From positions 186,001 to 250,000 of the forward strand of contig JAACJP010000016.1 in the NCBI GenBank assembly GCA_013368375.1: DNA of 64,000 bases, read 5' to 3'. The first letter of the stretch is position 1, and each line of letters starts with the position of its first letter. A program made the translations under genes and the position numbers. Under the pieces are notes generated by a model, which was given only the letters and a program-made list of their open reading frames with translations, had not been told where the DNA came from and did not search any database. Below, piece by piece: positions 32,900 to 44,754 of the stretch. This DNA is from Tricholomella constricta. Taxonomy: Eukaryota; Basidiomycota; Agaricomycetes; Agaricales; Lyophyllaceae.

Positions 32900-35765
32900 A
32901 GAGAGAGGCAGCAGTGGGTGGGGTGCTTCTGTTCAACGTTGACATCTGGCAGCAACTCTGACAATGGACATGTCAATAAAAAAGGACCCGTCGTGACCGT
33001 CGAACCGCTGCCGACGACCGTGATGAGGGGCGTGCCGATTATGTCATCAGTGATGGTCAGATTTGGGTAAATTCGACTTGTCCCCTCGGACCACGACGTG
33101 TTCTAGCCTCTTCATTAGCGTCCGATCTTGAAGGAGCTGAATTTGTATCACTTGATTTCACTTTCATTATGTGTCTCCGTAAATCGGCTCAAGGAGCCGT
33201 GGGCCAGGTAAAGCGGTCCGAGACCTGCCACTAATTAATCGTCTGTCATGCTGCTATTGAACTTAAAAAAGTACAGCGTTTGAAGAAAGTCTACTGGGAT
33301 ATAAACTATCGTTAAGGACGGAAATGCTCGGAATCGCTTAACTGATTCGCGTGGGATCGACGGCCCAAATGTGTGGCAGAGTCGATGTGCTAGCTGCGTC
33401 TCTGTCCCAGAGTTTGTCATGGTTCCGGCTCATGAAGGTGTAACGCATGTGCTAGAACATGGAAAGAAAGATAGATACAGGAAAGTGTGGGCAACGTTCC
33501 GAGAGCTAATACTAACCTTGGACTCAATTTTGACCTTGCAAGCATCCATTCATGAGAGTTTATTTCTCTCAATGCCGCGTCAGAGCGAAAGTACTGAAGG
33601 CACTGAGGCGTTTGGTGCTGCGACCAGCAGGGCGTCGTGCTGCGTGAAATTGGAGACCCCAATTGATGGGCGCGCCCTGCTTAATACTTACGGTCACGGT
33701 AAACTATTGCTCACAACTATTCATGTAGGCGTCAACGTTTCTGTTGTTGTAAAATTGTATTGTATCGCACGTCGACAACAACGAACTCGGCTGAGATGAC
33801 GACTTGTTCGGAAGTCATTGTCAGCAAAAGTAAAGGTTAACGTTACACTCTCATACAGAGTCTATGTATAGGGAGGCCTAGCTGATCGTTCTTGGAGGCA
33901 GAGAGTGCCGGTGATCGATAGATGGATGGGAAGTGATGGCAAGGAGTTCAATTTTGCTTTTCACAGAATCGAAACATTGAAGGCACGTCTGTGTACGCTA
34001 CGGAGTTGCAAGCCATGTACGAACTGATTCCACCGGAGACTTCCACTAGTAAGGTGTAAGTTCAGTCAAAACCTTGATTGAGGGAGTCCCCAAACTATGA
34101 TGCATGAACTTGAGAACGAATCATGGCATCCTCAAAAAGCTGTTACTTCCCGGCGCGAATCGCTCGTTGAAAGGAGTAGATGGAAGCCGGTATAACAACT
34201 CACATGGCTGGCTCACGATCGCAGGCAGTCATTGGTCATTCATTCAAGAATTGGACCATTCTACGTAGAACAGAATCAGACGTCCTGATAGCAGGAATGA
34301 TCCTTGAATAGAATCCGAAGATGGAGGCGAATACAAGAAAGCAGACGCGACGAAGAGGCGAGACCATGAGAAGTAGATTACGAAACCAAGGTCGCAAAAG
34401 GTGGAGTGGAATGGAATGAAAATAGTCACCCGCCGCCCGCGAATCGAAAGTCGTCCATGAGATATGTCGTTACGTCACACACGCACGATGATCGTAGCAA
34501 CACGATACATCCCACATGTCAAGAAGGAAGGCATGGGCAAAACTCCCAACACAATGGGCGAATTAGCGAGAGTGAAGGCCGTGATATAGATCGCAGGCAA
34601 TGTCAGGAAAGGAGGCCATATTCCTTGACACGGTCCCCGGAGTCCTGGCCGCAGAATAAATCCCCGTTCAATGCCAACATATGCATGTTTACTGTTTGCG
34701 ATGGTCATTTTACATTTGTTGAGATCAACAAATCAATCGTGATCCAGGTCTCGTGAGAGAGTTTTGCCCTTGTACGTGCCAAAGGAATATGCAAAGAGTC
34801 AATGTTCCCAATTGCCTGGTTGCCTGGACTGTCGTTCCCCGAGTCAGATATCCAGCGTGTTCCTGATTCCCCGAGTCAACAGCATGGCCCTCGTTCCCCG
34901 AGTCATTCCCCGAGTAAAGATGAGCGTTGCCAGTGATGCGACCCAGCGGGGAAAGAAGCCCACTACGCGCACGACGCTCCCAACGAATCGCCGACAGCGT
35001 ATCGCGCAATTATCATGACAATGTGCAGAGGTGGTCAAGGATAAGCGATCCAATGGGCGGGCGACACGACCGCTAAGAAGCTGGAAGGCGTGGAAGGCGT
35101 GGCGAAATATTGTTCAGAAGGAGATGATGGCTAGCCAGGTGACACAGCGCCAAGACATACGTGAGAAGCTAGGACGAGGTAAGATATGCAGGACCCGGTC
35201 ATCGGGGGGGAGAGGGCAGGCCAGCTCGTCTTGAAATTTGGTCGCGAATCATGCCAATGATTTGGTAAGGAAGGTGCACGGCGTCCAGTGGGTCGGCGGG
35301 CGCAAGTTTTCATCCGTCGTAGCCGTTCCCAGTCATGCTGGAGAAGTAATCAAGGAACAGGATCTGGACCGTCGAATACGTAGCTGGAAGCATTGTGGAT
35401 TATTGAAAGGCATCCTCAAGTGTCGTCGGCAGTACTGAGTCTTGGAGGTGAAGGGATCTGGATGGTTTTGAGCGTGAAGGTCACTTTGGTAGTCGATCGC
35501 GAGAGTTGGATAGAAAACAGGGCAAAGAAGATGGCATAGTACGAGTGGGGGGGAGACAAGAGGCATTTGTGCTTGCGCGCTTTATAAGGGGCACATCTTT
35601 GTTTGCGGCAATTTAGCTTGTGGCACCAGCCGAGGCTCACATCATTTCTTCTCCATGAGGTCTTTTTGCCTCACCACCTGAATTCTCACGTCCATGCTGG
35701 GGTTGCAAAAAAAAAAGAATTAAATCGCATGAATGGATAGAAAGTAAGTATCCAACTCAGATCGA
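32900..35765. other. Long intergenic stretch, no convincing gene
   Basis: Nearly 3 kb without an exon chain that I can support. It contains four TTCCCCGAGT[C/A] repeats (34835-34916). Scattered frames of 60-140 codons (33371-33799, 34406-34756, 34725-35009, 35333-35566) lack family motifs and splice logic. A TATAAAG on the minus strand near 35580 precedes an ATG too closely to be a convincing start. A non-coding RNA or a lineage-specific gene cannot be excluded. Confidence 0.4.
34835..34916 (+). repeat. Four copies of an 11-bp TTCCCCGAGTC motif
   Basis: Copies at 34835-34845, 34867-34877, 34894-34904 and 34906-34916 (the last ends in A). The spacing of the starts is 32, 27 and 12 bp. It may be a cluster of protein-binding sites or a decayed minisatellite. 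Confidence 0.6.
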
Positions 35766-36015
35766 CTTGGTCGCCTCGAGGGGCTCAATTCAATGCCACG
35801 AAATTCTCCAAACCAGCTCCCGCGTACGGATCCCACAACGATTCTTCTTTATGTGCCTCTCGTATTCCAAGACGTTCGCTAGATTTAAATTAGTAGCCGT
35901 TTCGCCATGAATCTCCCGATGGACGCAAACGCCACGTCAAAACCTCGCGTTGATACCAGACGACATGCCAGAGTTCCCAGTCACGACCCACCGAGCGTGC
36001 GCGGACCAATTGCTC
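35766..36015 (-). pseudogene. Fragment of a DJ-1/PfpI-like gene
   Basis: The DNA from about 35800 to 36000 aligns by eye with the 3' part of the intact PfpI gene at 36242-36988. Shared marks are the CTC..GCG.ACGGATCCCA stretch, TCGTATTC.A.GACGTTCGC and the segment around CACCGAGCGTGCGCGGACCA (compare CATCGAGCATGCGCAATCCA). The reading frame is broken. This is a decayed third copy downstream of the intact gene. Confidence 0.6.
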
Positions 36016-36241
36016 CCTTCCTCAATGCGGTCACGATGATGGAGAGATTTTAGGAAAAAGCGAACGTGTATAAACGTTGAAAGGAAAGTGCATATAGGGA
36101 TAAAAAAATTTATGTTGTAATTATTATTTCGCTTGCTTCATGCGGCTCTTTGACTTATACTCAAAGGTCCCAATTCTCTTAAAGGCTGCTTCATACACGC
36201 ATACCCGGGCACAAGTAGTTCTAGTCTGTCCCTGTAAAGAC

Positions 36242-36988
36242 CTATGACGCCTTGGAATCCTTCAGGTTGTGCAACTCCGCGAACGGATCCCATGTCGGAT
36301 CGGTGTGTCGTTCATACTCGAGGACGTTCGCGATATGATCTGCCACTTTCCCCCCGTATACTTCTGCGATGAATGCAAATATGACATCCAGCCCGGCACT
36401 GACTCCTGATGACGTCCAAATGTTCCCGTCGACAATCCATCGAGCATGCGCAATCCATGTCACCTGCGTCCTCAGTGCAATACTCGGTGCCCAGCTCATC
36501 TTATTCGTCGTCGCCCGCTTCCCATCCAGCACTCCTGCACGAGCTGCAATTCCTGCTCCACTGCAGACCGTAATGAGGTACTTCAATGACGGGTAGACCT
36601 TGGCAACAAAATCGATCGCGCCCTGGACATTCTCTTGGTCTTTGGTACCTCGCCCGCCAGGGATAAGTAGCACGTCGAGATTGGGAGCCGTGTCGAAGGT
36701 GTGGGTGGGCACGATCGACTCGCCGAAGTTGCCTGGGTTTGGGGTTAAGGAAGCGGGTAGTTTCGTTGACACGGGCTCCATGGTTGCGGCGATGACGGAG
36801 AGGTTCATCGGGGATTCGTGAGCGAGGGTGTTGAGAGCATCGAGCGGACCGCAAGCATCGAGCAATTGGAAGCCTGGAAAGATGATAACACCGAAGTTCA
36901 GAGGGAGTCCACCTGTGCAATCGGCGGGTGAGATCGAGGATCATCAAGACGCTGTCATCTTACTGTTTTGTGTTACAAGATCAGCCAT
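36242..36988 (-). CDS. DJ-1/PfpI family protein (isonitrile hydratase-like)
   Basis: Two exons (36964-36988, 36242-36912) give 231 residues. The flavodoxin-like DJ-1/PfpI fold is visible: NFGVIIFPGFQLLDACGPLD at the N-terminus, DVLLIPGGRGTKD, and the nucleophile elbow YLITVCSGAGIAARAGVLDG with the catalytic Cys. TTNKMSW and GVSAGLDVIFAFIAEVYGG follow. The Asp in LDACGPLD fits the isonitrile-hydratase-like subgroup rather than the Glu of DJ-1. Members include hydratases, glyoxalase III and peptidase-like enzymes; the substrate here is unknown. There is no signal peptide, so it is cytosolic. A TATATAA box on this strand lies at 37028-37034, 40 bp upstream. Decayed copies flank it on both sides. 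Confidence 0.9.
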
Positions 36989-37027
36989 CGTTCGTTCGTA
37001 CCTTTCAAGCTCTGATTCTCATGATGG

Positions 37028-37034
37028 TTATATA
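37028..37034 (-). promoter_or_regulatory. TATA box of the PfpI gene
   Basis: TATATAA on the minus strand, 40 bp upstream of the start codon at 36988. Confidence 0.5.
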
Positions 37035-37259
37035 GCTCATGGATGAGTCCGATGATCAAGGTATATATCGAGTTCCGATTCTCGTGCCACGCTAGCCATG
37101 TGATGCAATGCATCTCCGTAACTCAAGCACATCTCTCATCTTACCTTCGTCATACGGATATAACGGAAATTGACTTCTTCTCAAGCAATGCAGCGACAGA
37201 CAGATATTCTGTGAGTGAAAATCGTGAATTCTTGAAAAATAGCTAACTTGCTATTCCTG

Positions 37260-37770
37260 AGGACCTTCAAAGGATAGCTAAAGATCATGCAGACCATATA
37301 GCTCCGCGTTCGGATCCCAGTGAGGATATCGGTGCTTCTCGTACTCCAGATCTTTTCTGCCGCTTCCTCCCCATTAAGGACCGCCATGAAGGCTAAGACC
37401 CTACCAAACCGGCACTGAACTTATATCTCCATTAACGACCCATTGTGCATGTACTATCCATTTCAGTTTGGGATTTTGAGTCGTCTCGGGGATCCACTGC
37501 ATCTTGTTCGTCGTCACTCGCCTCCAATCAAGAACCCTTGCTCGCGCCGCGACACTCGCACCGTTGCAAGCAGTCGACAGGTACTTCAGAGGCCCGGGGT
37601 AGACTTTTGCGACACAGGCAATCACGCTCTGTATGCCCCGGTCCATAGCCAGTCGTTTCCTTTCGGAGCGAGTTTGAGGTGGTTTTCGAGTTCAATCACC
37701 GTTGCATCTGTGGTTGGATCATGTAATACCGCAGCATTACTAGGCTTGGCTTTTATGCTTTGATAATAGC
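37260..37770 (-). pseudogene. Decayed DJ-1/PfpI copy
   Basis: Minus-strand pieces resemble the intact neighbour. CVAKVYPGPLKYLSTACNGA, VAARARVLDWRRVTTNKMQW and WIVHAQWVVNGDI match VAKVYPSLKYLITVCSGAG, GVLDGKRATTNKMSW and WIAHARWIVDGNI. The C-terminal piece (near 37280-37330) matches the ELHNLKD end. The start, the PGGRGTKD region and the splicing are lost, and the frame shifts between 37387 and 37401. Confidence 0.75.
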
Positions 37771-37859
37771 CTTGTATCTGATCAAGTGGCTTATTCAGAT
37801 CACAATTCCTTTCATCACCATCTATGACAAAGAACCCCGCAGAATGAGAAGGTCATCGT

Positions 37860-38899
37860 TCAAAGTGAGGACTTCTTCTGGCTCAGCGCCACTCTGGTCT
37901 TTAGAGCCTCGCGCTTCCCTCCCGACAACCAGTCAAAAATGGTCATGGAGTATACCACCCCATCCTCTGTCTTACGCCCAGTACCATCGGGAGTCGCAGC
38001 CACATCTTGGTAAGGTGTATCAGCTCCGATATCGCTGGAGACCTCGTAACACCTGAGAAACTTTGGTAAGCCTGGCTGGACATGCCGTGGGGACACATCG
38101 ATCCATACCGCATAACTCCTTCCCTTGTGAAGCCAAGCTTTTCCGCAGCTTTCTGGCTCTGGGTGTTTACCGGTGGCGTTCTCCAGCCCACTCTAACGAC
38201 TCCCAGACCTCCCTCTGCCTTTGGATTGAGGGCATAGGACAGTAGGAGGTAACTTGCATGAAGAAAGACATGCGTGGACCGGAATTTAGGAAATATCTTT
38301 ACGCCAATGAGCTTAACATCGAGAGTTCCCTGTAAGGGGTCGCAACCAAGGCTGCCCGTGGCTAATCAACTGGTATGCTCCTCGACAGACGGACTCAAGG
38401 ACATACGCGATAATCCCGGCATGTTCTTTGCTTTCCAAGTCGACGATGGCAAATGTCAGGAGATTGGCGCGTCGCCTTTGCTTCTCCATATAAATCAATG
38501 TTTCGGACCTCGTTTCTGTGGCGTAAACACCCGTCAGCAAGACCACCCGTGGTGAACCTGGCACAGTACTGGGACTCTTTTACCATGGGGCCTTCCTTTG
38601 GGAAATGGATAGAAGAAGGCGTCTAGGTCTTCCTTTTCCGGTGGAGTGGAAAATGCTTTAAACAAGCTATCGGCGTGCAATAAAGGCTAGTAGAATTTCA
38701 GCCGACGTTCTTGTTTCGATATAGATTGACTTACGATCAACGGCTCCAATGCCACGAGGTCTGATCTCAGCGGATCCGGAGGTGATGGCAGGTAGCTGTT
38801 GAGGTCATACTCATGCACGGGAGTGAACTCGTGGAGATCGTCATTGATGGTGACAGTGGGACGCGTCGGGATCTGCTTCTGGCTGTTGTAGTATGGCAT
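37860..38899 (-). CDS. GNAT-family N-acetyltransferase (RimJ/RimL-like)
   Basis: Five exons (38735-38899, 38584-38686, 38403-38515, 38097-38329, 37860-38052) join in frame to give 268 residues. After an N-terminal segment (LHEFTPVHEYDLNSYLPSPP) come the acetyltransferase-1 features: NLLTFAIVDLESKEHAGIIA (beta strands 2-4), IGVKIFPKFRSTHVFLHA, and VNTQSQKAAEKLGFTREGVM, the acetyl-CoA-site helix with the N-x-x-S-x-x-x-A-x-K-x-G-F pattern. The C-terminus has YSMTIFDW, also typical. Members acetylate proteins, polyamines or small molecules; the substrate is unknown. A TATATA element lies at about 38951-38957, some 55 bp upstream. Confidence 0.82.
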
Positions 38900-38959
38900 G
38901 CCGAAAGCGCTTTGAGGGTCTTCAAAGGGTCTTCAAAGTTGCGAGGTAAGGTATATATT

Positions 38960-39649
38960 TGAAGGGCATGGCATCATTTTATCGCTGCGATTGGCTGGGC
39001 ACCAGCATGCCATGTGAACGAATCAATTGATGTTCCGAAGCAGTGCCGGCATCTCTCGCGCTGCAGTGACGTGTAGCGAACTGGTTTGCACGTCCGAGAT
39101 CAACTCAAATTCACTAACATGTCTTTTTTATCGTGACCAATACTCATGAAAGGATATGCGAACACCGGCGGGCCGTTGGCCTGTTCAAGGTCATTTTATA
39201 ACCTTAATCAGAGTTTGAGAACAGCTCAGGTCCCGAGCTTTTGCCCATACTGCGTATGAGAGATATTGCGCCACCAGTCGTAAACTTGAAATTTGTCCAG
39301 TGGAGGAAAAAAATGAATTTTTTTGGGATACTCATATTAAACTGATCGCTCCCTATGACTTTGAGAAAAAACGGATGCGTCAATGGTCTGTCGGCGTTGA
39401 TTTCTGATCAACTTTTTTTCCATTGCAGGCCCAACGTGTTGCATCAGGGTGCTCGTTGAGGTCATGTCGTATCTCCGAACACTAAACACTCGTTGTTAGG
39501 ACCAGACCCGCCCGGAGTCGGGTAAGAGGAGATCACGGATACAACGCAACCAGCCTTAACGAGTGAAATACTAATCGGTCTTGTCACGTTCATATATAAC
39601 AAATTCAGAGTGAAAAATACAAAAGTAGTTATATTGGACAGTATGTTCT
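38960..39649. other. Intergenic, no gene seen
   Basis: About 700 bp between the GNAT promoter and the 3' end of the MFS transporter. No exon or repeat was recognised. Confidence 0.4.
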
Positions 39650-41952
39650 CTATACGCTTACTGTCCCCGAATCAGCCTCCACCGTAGCGACATGCTTCTC
39701 CGGTAAATCTGGGCTCTCCTCTTTTGGAATGATCTCTTTCTTCCCCTTTAACCGAGCGACGAACTCTTTTCCTTCCTCCTTTAATTTTTTGTCATCAGGC
39801 CGATCTAGGTCGCGATGTGGCATGAGGAAGAATGCGGTCACAAATGCGAAAACCGCCAGGCTCGCTAGAATGATGAACACGAGACGGAACCCTTTCCGAT
39901 ACCCCGCTAAGACCTGAGCATACACTGTGGGAGATAGTTGACGGGCCAATTCAGGATGGTCAAGGATTCGCTTTCGCTCCTCATCGCTGAGGTCTATTCT
40001 TTTTAAGTGTGATGAGAGAACATTGTTCCTGTGTTCACAAAATCAATTAAATTCAGTATGAAATCAGTTCGAGTCTCACACTATCGTCCCCGTAATTGCG
40101 AGACCCAAACTGCCTCCAAGGTTTCGAACAAAACTTCGAACCGCAAGTATCAGAGAGGGCCGGTGAACGGATTGAAGCGAGTTTACCTTCGCATTGCAGT
40201 CACTATCGCCATATCCTTCCTTTCCAGGGCGCCTTGGACGGCTACCAGCGATGGCTGGAAAGTCTGACCAACGCCAATACCCGTCAAAATAGAATATCCG
40301 ACTTTCTGGGAAAGATTAGAATCCTCGTCGAGGGTCGCGAGTAGCCCCAGGCCGACGGCCCACATAGCCCAGCCCATAAGAATTAGTTCCTGTAGAGTGC
40401 ATTTAGAGATACTAACATAGGAAACGCCGTTCAGTTACCCTGTATCGACCTTTCCATGAGACTAACACTCCAGCAGCAGTCGATGCAAATGCTGTCAGGC
40501 ATTGTCAAGGTCGCTTCTAACTATTGGAAAATTTACTCACTCTGCACAATCGTGAGCGGAAGAAGGAGAAGACCACTTTTCACTGGTGAATATCCGTACG
40601 TCGCCTGATAGAATGTCGGGAGGTAGAAGACCTGCACTACGGTCAGAAATCCGTTTATCCACTGGGTGATGGCTGCCCCGATAACCACGCGTTTTCGAAA
40701 TATGCGTACTTGCAAAAGTATCAGTAAAACGATACTAAGTCAAGTCAGAAATGCATACAAGGTAACAAAGGGACGTCAGGACCTTTCCACTCCCATAGGA
40801 CAAAGGCGATAGAAGTAACGAGGCCGATAACGAGCGTGGCGATTACGTGCTTGTCGTGCCAGGGATACGAGCCACCCGCCCATGTGAGCGCGAGCTTTAC
40901 GACGAAAGAACGTAAGTCTGCGGGTAACCAATGGATAAAAATACATACAACGATTAGCCCTGATGCAGATAGAATCAAAAAGGCGCCAACATAGTCAACC
41001 AATGCGACCTTGCTAGAAAAAAGTAAAACATAATGCGTACTCCATGCAGTCCATCACGTACCGTCGCCAATCGCCCTCTGTTGGTTTCAATGGCATAAAG
41101 AACCACACAAGTATCGCGGATACCACTGTAAGTGGCAGCGTTAGGCGAAAAATCCAGCGCCTAGAGGAAAATAGTTAGACTTCTGCGTGTCGTGAAACCT
41201 AATATCATACCAAGTGCTGTGTTGAGATAGAAGGCCACCAATAACAGGTCCAACACCATTCGCGAAGGCGACCGAGATCCCCTGCAGCTGGTTCAGCCAC
41301 TTTGACAATGTTGAACTGTATATCGAATGCCTTACAAGGATGCCCTGGTATTTGCCTCTCTGGCGTAATGATACCACGTCGGACACGATAACCTGAGCAA
41401 TCGTCGGTAATCCTCCACCACCCGTACCAGCAATCTTCAAGCATGCTGTAATGAGCGTCCAGTAATAAAGTTCTAGGAAACATTTACCTACAGCCCTGAA
41501 GATGACGAGTTGGATGAAAGTCTTTGAGAAAGCTGAGCCAAGATTTCCGATGAAGAATATGAACATCAAAGCGAAGAGAACTGTCTTCCTGGACCAGATG
41601 TCTGATAACCGTCCGTAAAGCATTTGACAAGCTGTACTAGTACTGGATTGCGGCGTCAGTCGCAGAACACGAGCTTCAAAGGTCGTTACATACATAAAAT
41701 ATGCAGTGGCAAACCAACTAACTTGGCTTCCTGCATTTAATTCCGACCCCATGACGGGTAGCGATACCGCGATCATGGTTTCGTTGAGGAGTCCAACGAT
41801 ACTGACCGAGGCGCATGCTAGGAAGACCTTCAAGGCGCACAATAAACAGAGGTCGATGTCTTCATAGTGGATGTCCGACTCACTGATATTATCTTGCGCC
41901 TGGGAAGGTAGTTCGTTTGGTCTGTAAGGCCTTTTGGAGCATCGGTGGTCAT
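39650..41952 (-). CDS. MFS drug:H+ antiporter, DHA2 (14-TM) type
   Basis: About ten exons on the minus strand. Start ATG 41952; the first exons (41884-41952, 41694-41827, 41488-41636, 41336-41445) join in frame. Transmembrane segments begin with VFLACASVSIVGLLNETMIA. MFS motif A is present between TM2 and TM3 (GRLSDIWSRKTV). TM4-5 contain GTGGGGLPTIAQVIVSDVVS and GVGPVIGGLL. Later segments include AFLILSASGLIVVCI, YGYSPVKSGLLLLPLTIVQ, QKVGYSILTGIGVGQTFQPS and VFIILASLAVFAFVTAFFLM. The C-tail is charged (KLKGKKEIIPKEE). The family exports drugs, toxins or basic amino acids using the proton gradient, at plasma membrane or vacuole; the substrate is unknown. Divergent from the cysteine-synthase-like gene. 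Confidence 0.88.
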
Positions 41953-42697
41953 TGCCTTGTCCCTGAAGACTTTCGGATAGTGTAAGATGGGGTTGTACTA
42001 TTGTAGCTTTTGCTTAGGTTAAGAGCTTCGTCACAACTTTTTGGGTGTGATGTAGGGGTAGAATGTTTCGCGAGTTTACAGTGCCAGGAGGCACTCCCGC
42101 GTATTCACCTTGCTCTTACCCTGCCTCAGGTTTGTTCGTGGTGCGGTCCGAGTCGGCGAAAAAGAAAAATTTGTCAAGTTCATGATTCAGATATCGGCTC
42201 GCGAAGCTCTCGGTATGCGATAGATACTATTGGTACCATACGTTGCACAAGTTCAAGCGATCCGATCTTGCAACCAGCAGCCAGTCACACCGCGCCAGAA
42301 ATGTTTTGGAAGGAGAAACGGAGAAAGTTTTGTTCGCTTGGAATGATAAACTTGAATTTCGGACCTAGCAGTTTTCGGGGTCCTGCCACTGTCAACTTCA
42401 CTTCGAACCACTCAACTTCAACCTCTCGCACTTGGTAACTCTCGCGTAGCACACTCAAGTGATCTTTGACCAGAAATACTTGCTATTTTTCTTTTATTAA
42501 TCTCTAAATATGGGTCTCAATGTCGCTTTCCTACATGTTTCCTGGTAACACCAAACCCGGGTCATTTGACCGACTGTCTTGGCCGAACTCTATAAATCCC
42601 ACCAGCTGCCCGTCCTTTCTACAAACCTGGTCATTCCACTGTAGAACTAAGTCACAATTCTACCGCGCAACACATTACACATTACTTTCTCTCCGTC
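41953..42697. promoter_or_regulatory. Divergent promoter region with TATAAA box
   Basis: 745 bp between the MFS gene (-) and the cysteine-synthase-like gene (+). TATAAA at 42591-42596 lies 102 bp upstream of ATG 42698 and fits the plus-strand gene. A 142-codon plus-strand frame (42010-42438) has no recognisable features and is probably chance. Confidence 0.45.
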
Positions 42698-44754
42698 ATG
42701 CCTGTGGACACCGAGCTCAACGTTTTTTCCGGGGAGGAAGGCCTCCGAGACTTCTACGATCCAGATAAAAACATCCCTGTCCCTGTGCGTATCGTGTTGG
42801 CGAGGTTCTCCGCGCAAAAGCTCATCCGAGCTTGCCTTTAGCTTGTGGAACTTCCCGCTCGTCTCAATCCGTTCCGCGAAGGTAAGGTCTCTGATTATCA
42901 TACATTTTCGCAATTTAACGAATGTATGGAAAGACGGAGTTAGAATCTATGCCAAATTGATGAGCCATCTACCGGCCGCGAATGTAAAATCGCTTCCAGG
43001 CATGTTTATGACAACCTTCTCGACCTTCATCTTTCTTCTAACTCACTCGTATGAATAGCTCTCAACATGGTCCTCCGTGCACAGGAGGATGGTAGCATCA
43101 CTCCGGATACACATACCATTGTAGAGTACTCCTCTGGAAGTACGGTCATTTCTCTGGGCATCATCTCCAGAATCTTCGGGATTCCCAACGTCAAAGCATT
43201 CCTATCGAACAAGACATCCGAGGCCAAGCTCCAGTTGCTTCGATTCTTCGTAAGTTGCCCCTTGACACGCAATTCGGATGGACGCTTATCGCACATTCTC
43301 TAGGGCCTGGAACTGTAAATTTATTTCTCGTTCTGTGGAACCAACAAACAAATCACGAGCTGACTGCTATTTACAGGACATTGTTCGGTGGTCCTTCGCA
43401 ACCTCAACACCTTGATCCAAATGGCGGTATCTACGCCGCTACTGCCAATGGGACGCAGCCTGGTTTCTACAATCCCGACCAATACACGAACATCGAGGTG
43501 CGCTTCGGATCAATGGATGCACTCAAAGGTAATTAACTGACACCCCTTGATAGAACTACCAAGCACACATGCGTTGGACCGGGCCGCAAATTCACGCACA
43601 GCTTCCTGGCATTTCTGTCATTGCTGCGTCCATGGGAACAGCGGGTGAGTGAAGACTACTATTCGTCTTTTGCCAAGGAATGACGAGCGTGTCACAGGGA
43701 CGATGACGGGGACCAGCCTGTACCTCAAGAAGGTCAGGCCATCGGTCACCGGGCTGGGGTACGTTATCTCCTCCCAACTTCAGCGGCAAAGCTGACTTGG
43801 TATCCAGCGTCTTGACGGCTCCAGGTGACAGAGTTCCCGGTCCGCGCACGTATAACCTCTTGGTCCCCGTAGATTTCCCCTGGAGAGATTCAATGGACGC
43901 AATGGAAGAGGTCGACTCACCCTCTTCGTTCGAAAAGAGCTTGGAGCTTTGTCGAAACGGACTATTAGTTGGGCCAAGCTCTGGCCTCGCGCTCGTTGGA
44001 GTCCTCAATTTTTTGAAGAAGCGGAAGGACGAAAACACCTTGGATGCTCTGAGGAACGAAGCCGGAGAAATTCCATGTGCGTTGGGTTTTGGGATTGTTT
44101 TGATCACTCGAATCTGGTAACTGATGTTTTTGATACGGTCAGGCGTGTTCATCTGCTGTGACAAGCCTTTCCAATACATCTCGGAGTACTTCACAAAGCT
44201 CGATCCTTCGTTCTTCCCCTCCATCAAGAACGAAGAACTAGTTGCAACCGACCTTTACCCGTAAGGGCTCTGCAATCCTTCGCTAAGTTTCCACCGCTTA
44301 CGTGCACCATCATAGGTATAACCTAGATTGGGAGTTGAAGCCGGACAAGGCTCACCAGATGCTGTTCCCATCTAACGGAAAACCTTTCGGTGTCACGAAG
44401 GCAACCTTCGTACTCGACATTCGTGATGAAGACAGCTTCAAGTCCTCCCAAATCCCTGGATCACACAATCTTGACATTGGCGCCGACAGTCTTCCCAACC
44501 CTTACAGAGATCCCGCAACACTGACGCTCCTCTTTGACACACTCGAAGCTCGTTTCGCGGCTACAGATCCAGTGTACGGTTCGCTGAACGACAAACAAGT
44601 CATTGTGCTATCCCAAGACGGGAATGTAGCAAAGTTGGCGAGTAGCATTTTGAGGAACAAGAAGGTGGAGGCTTACCATGTGGTTGGTGGAATTCAAGGC
44701 TTGAAAAGGAGTGGTTTGTGGACTCCGGGATCGGCGCCGCGACCACACCTCTAA
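42698..44754 (+). CDS. Cysteine-synthase-like PLP enzyme fused to rhodanese domain
   Basis: About eleven exons. The N-terminal 350 residues have the fold-type II PLP pattern of cysteine synthase/cystathionine beta-synthase: LVELPARLNPFRE, AKLMSHLPAANVKSLPALNM with a candidate Schiff-base Lys, VEYSSGSTVISLGIISRIFG for the substrate loop, and the Gly-rich phosphate loop SMGTAGTMTGTSLYLKK. GLLVGPSSGLALVG and a Cys-rich VFICCDKPFQYISEYF follow. The C-terminal 130 residues resemble a rhodanese domain (TFVLDIRDEDSFKSSQIPGS, HNLDIGADSL), but the active loop reads VIVLSQDGNVAKLASSIL with no Cys. The canonical S-x-K-D-R around the Lys is absent, so the reaction may differ from O-acetylserine sulfhydrylation. 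One intron after LPAANVKSLP appears to use a GC donor (42999). Sulfur or cysteine metabolism is inferred. Confidence 0.85.

Noticed and set aside
35333..35566. Possible small secreted protein with a TATA box
   Set aside because: The minus-strand TATAAAG is only about 15-20 bp from the ATG, and the frame lacks Cys pattern or family match.
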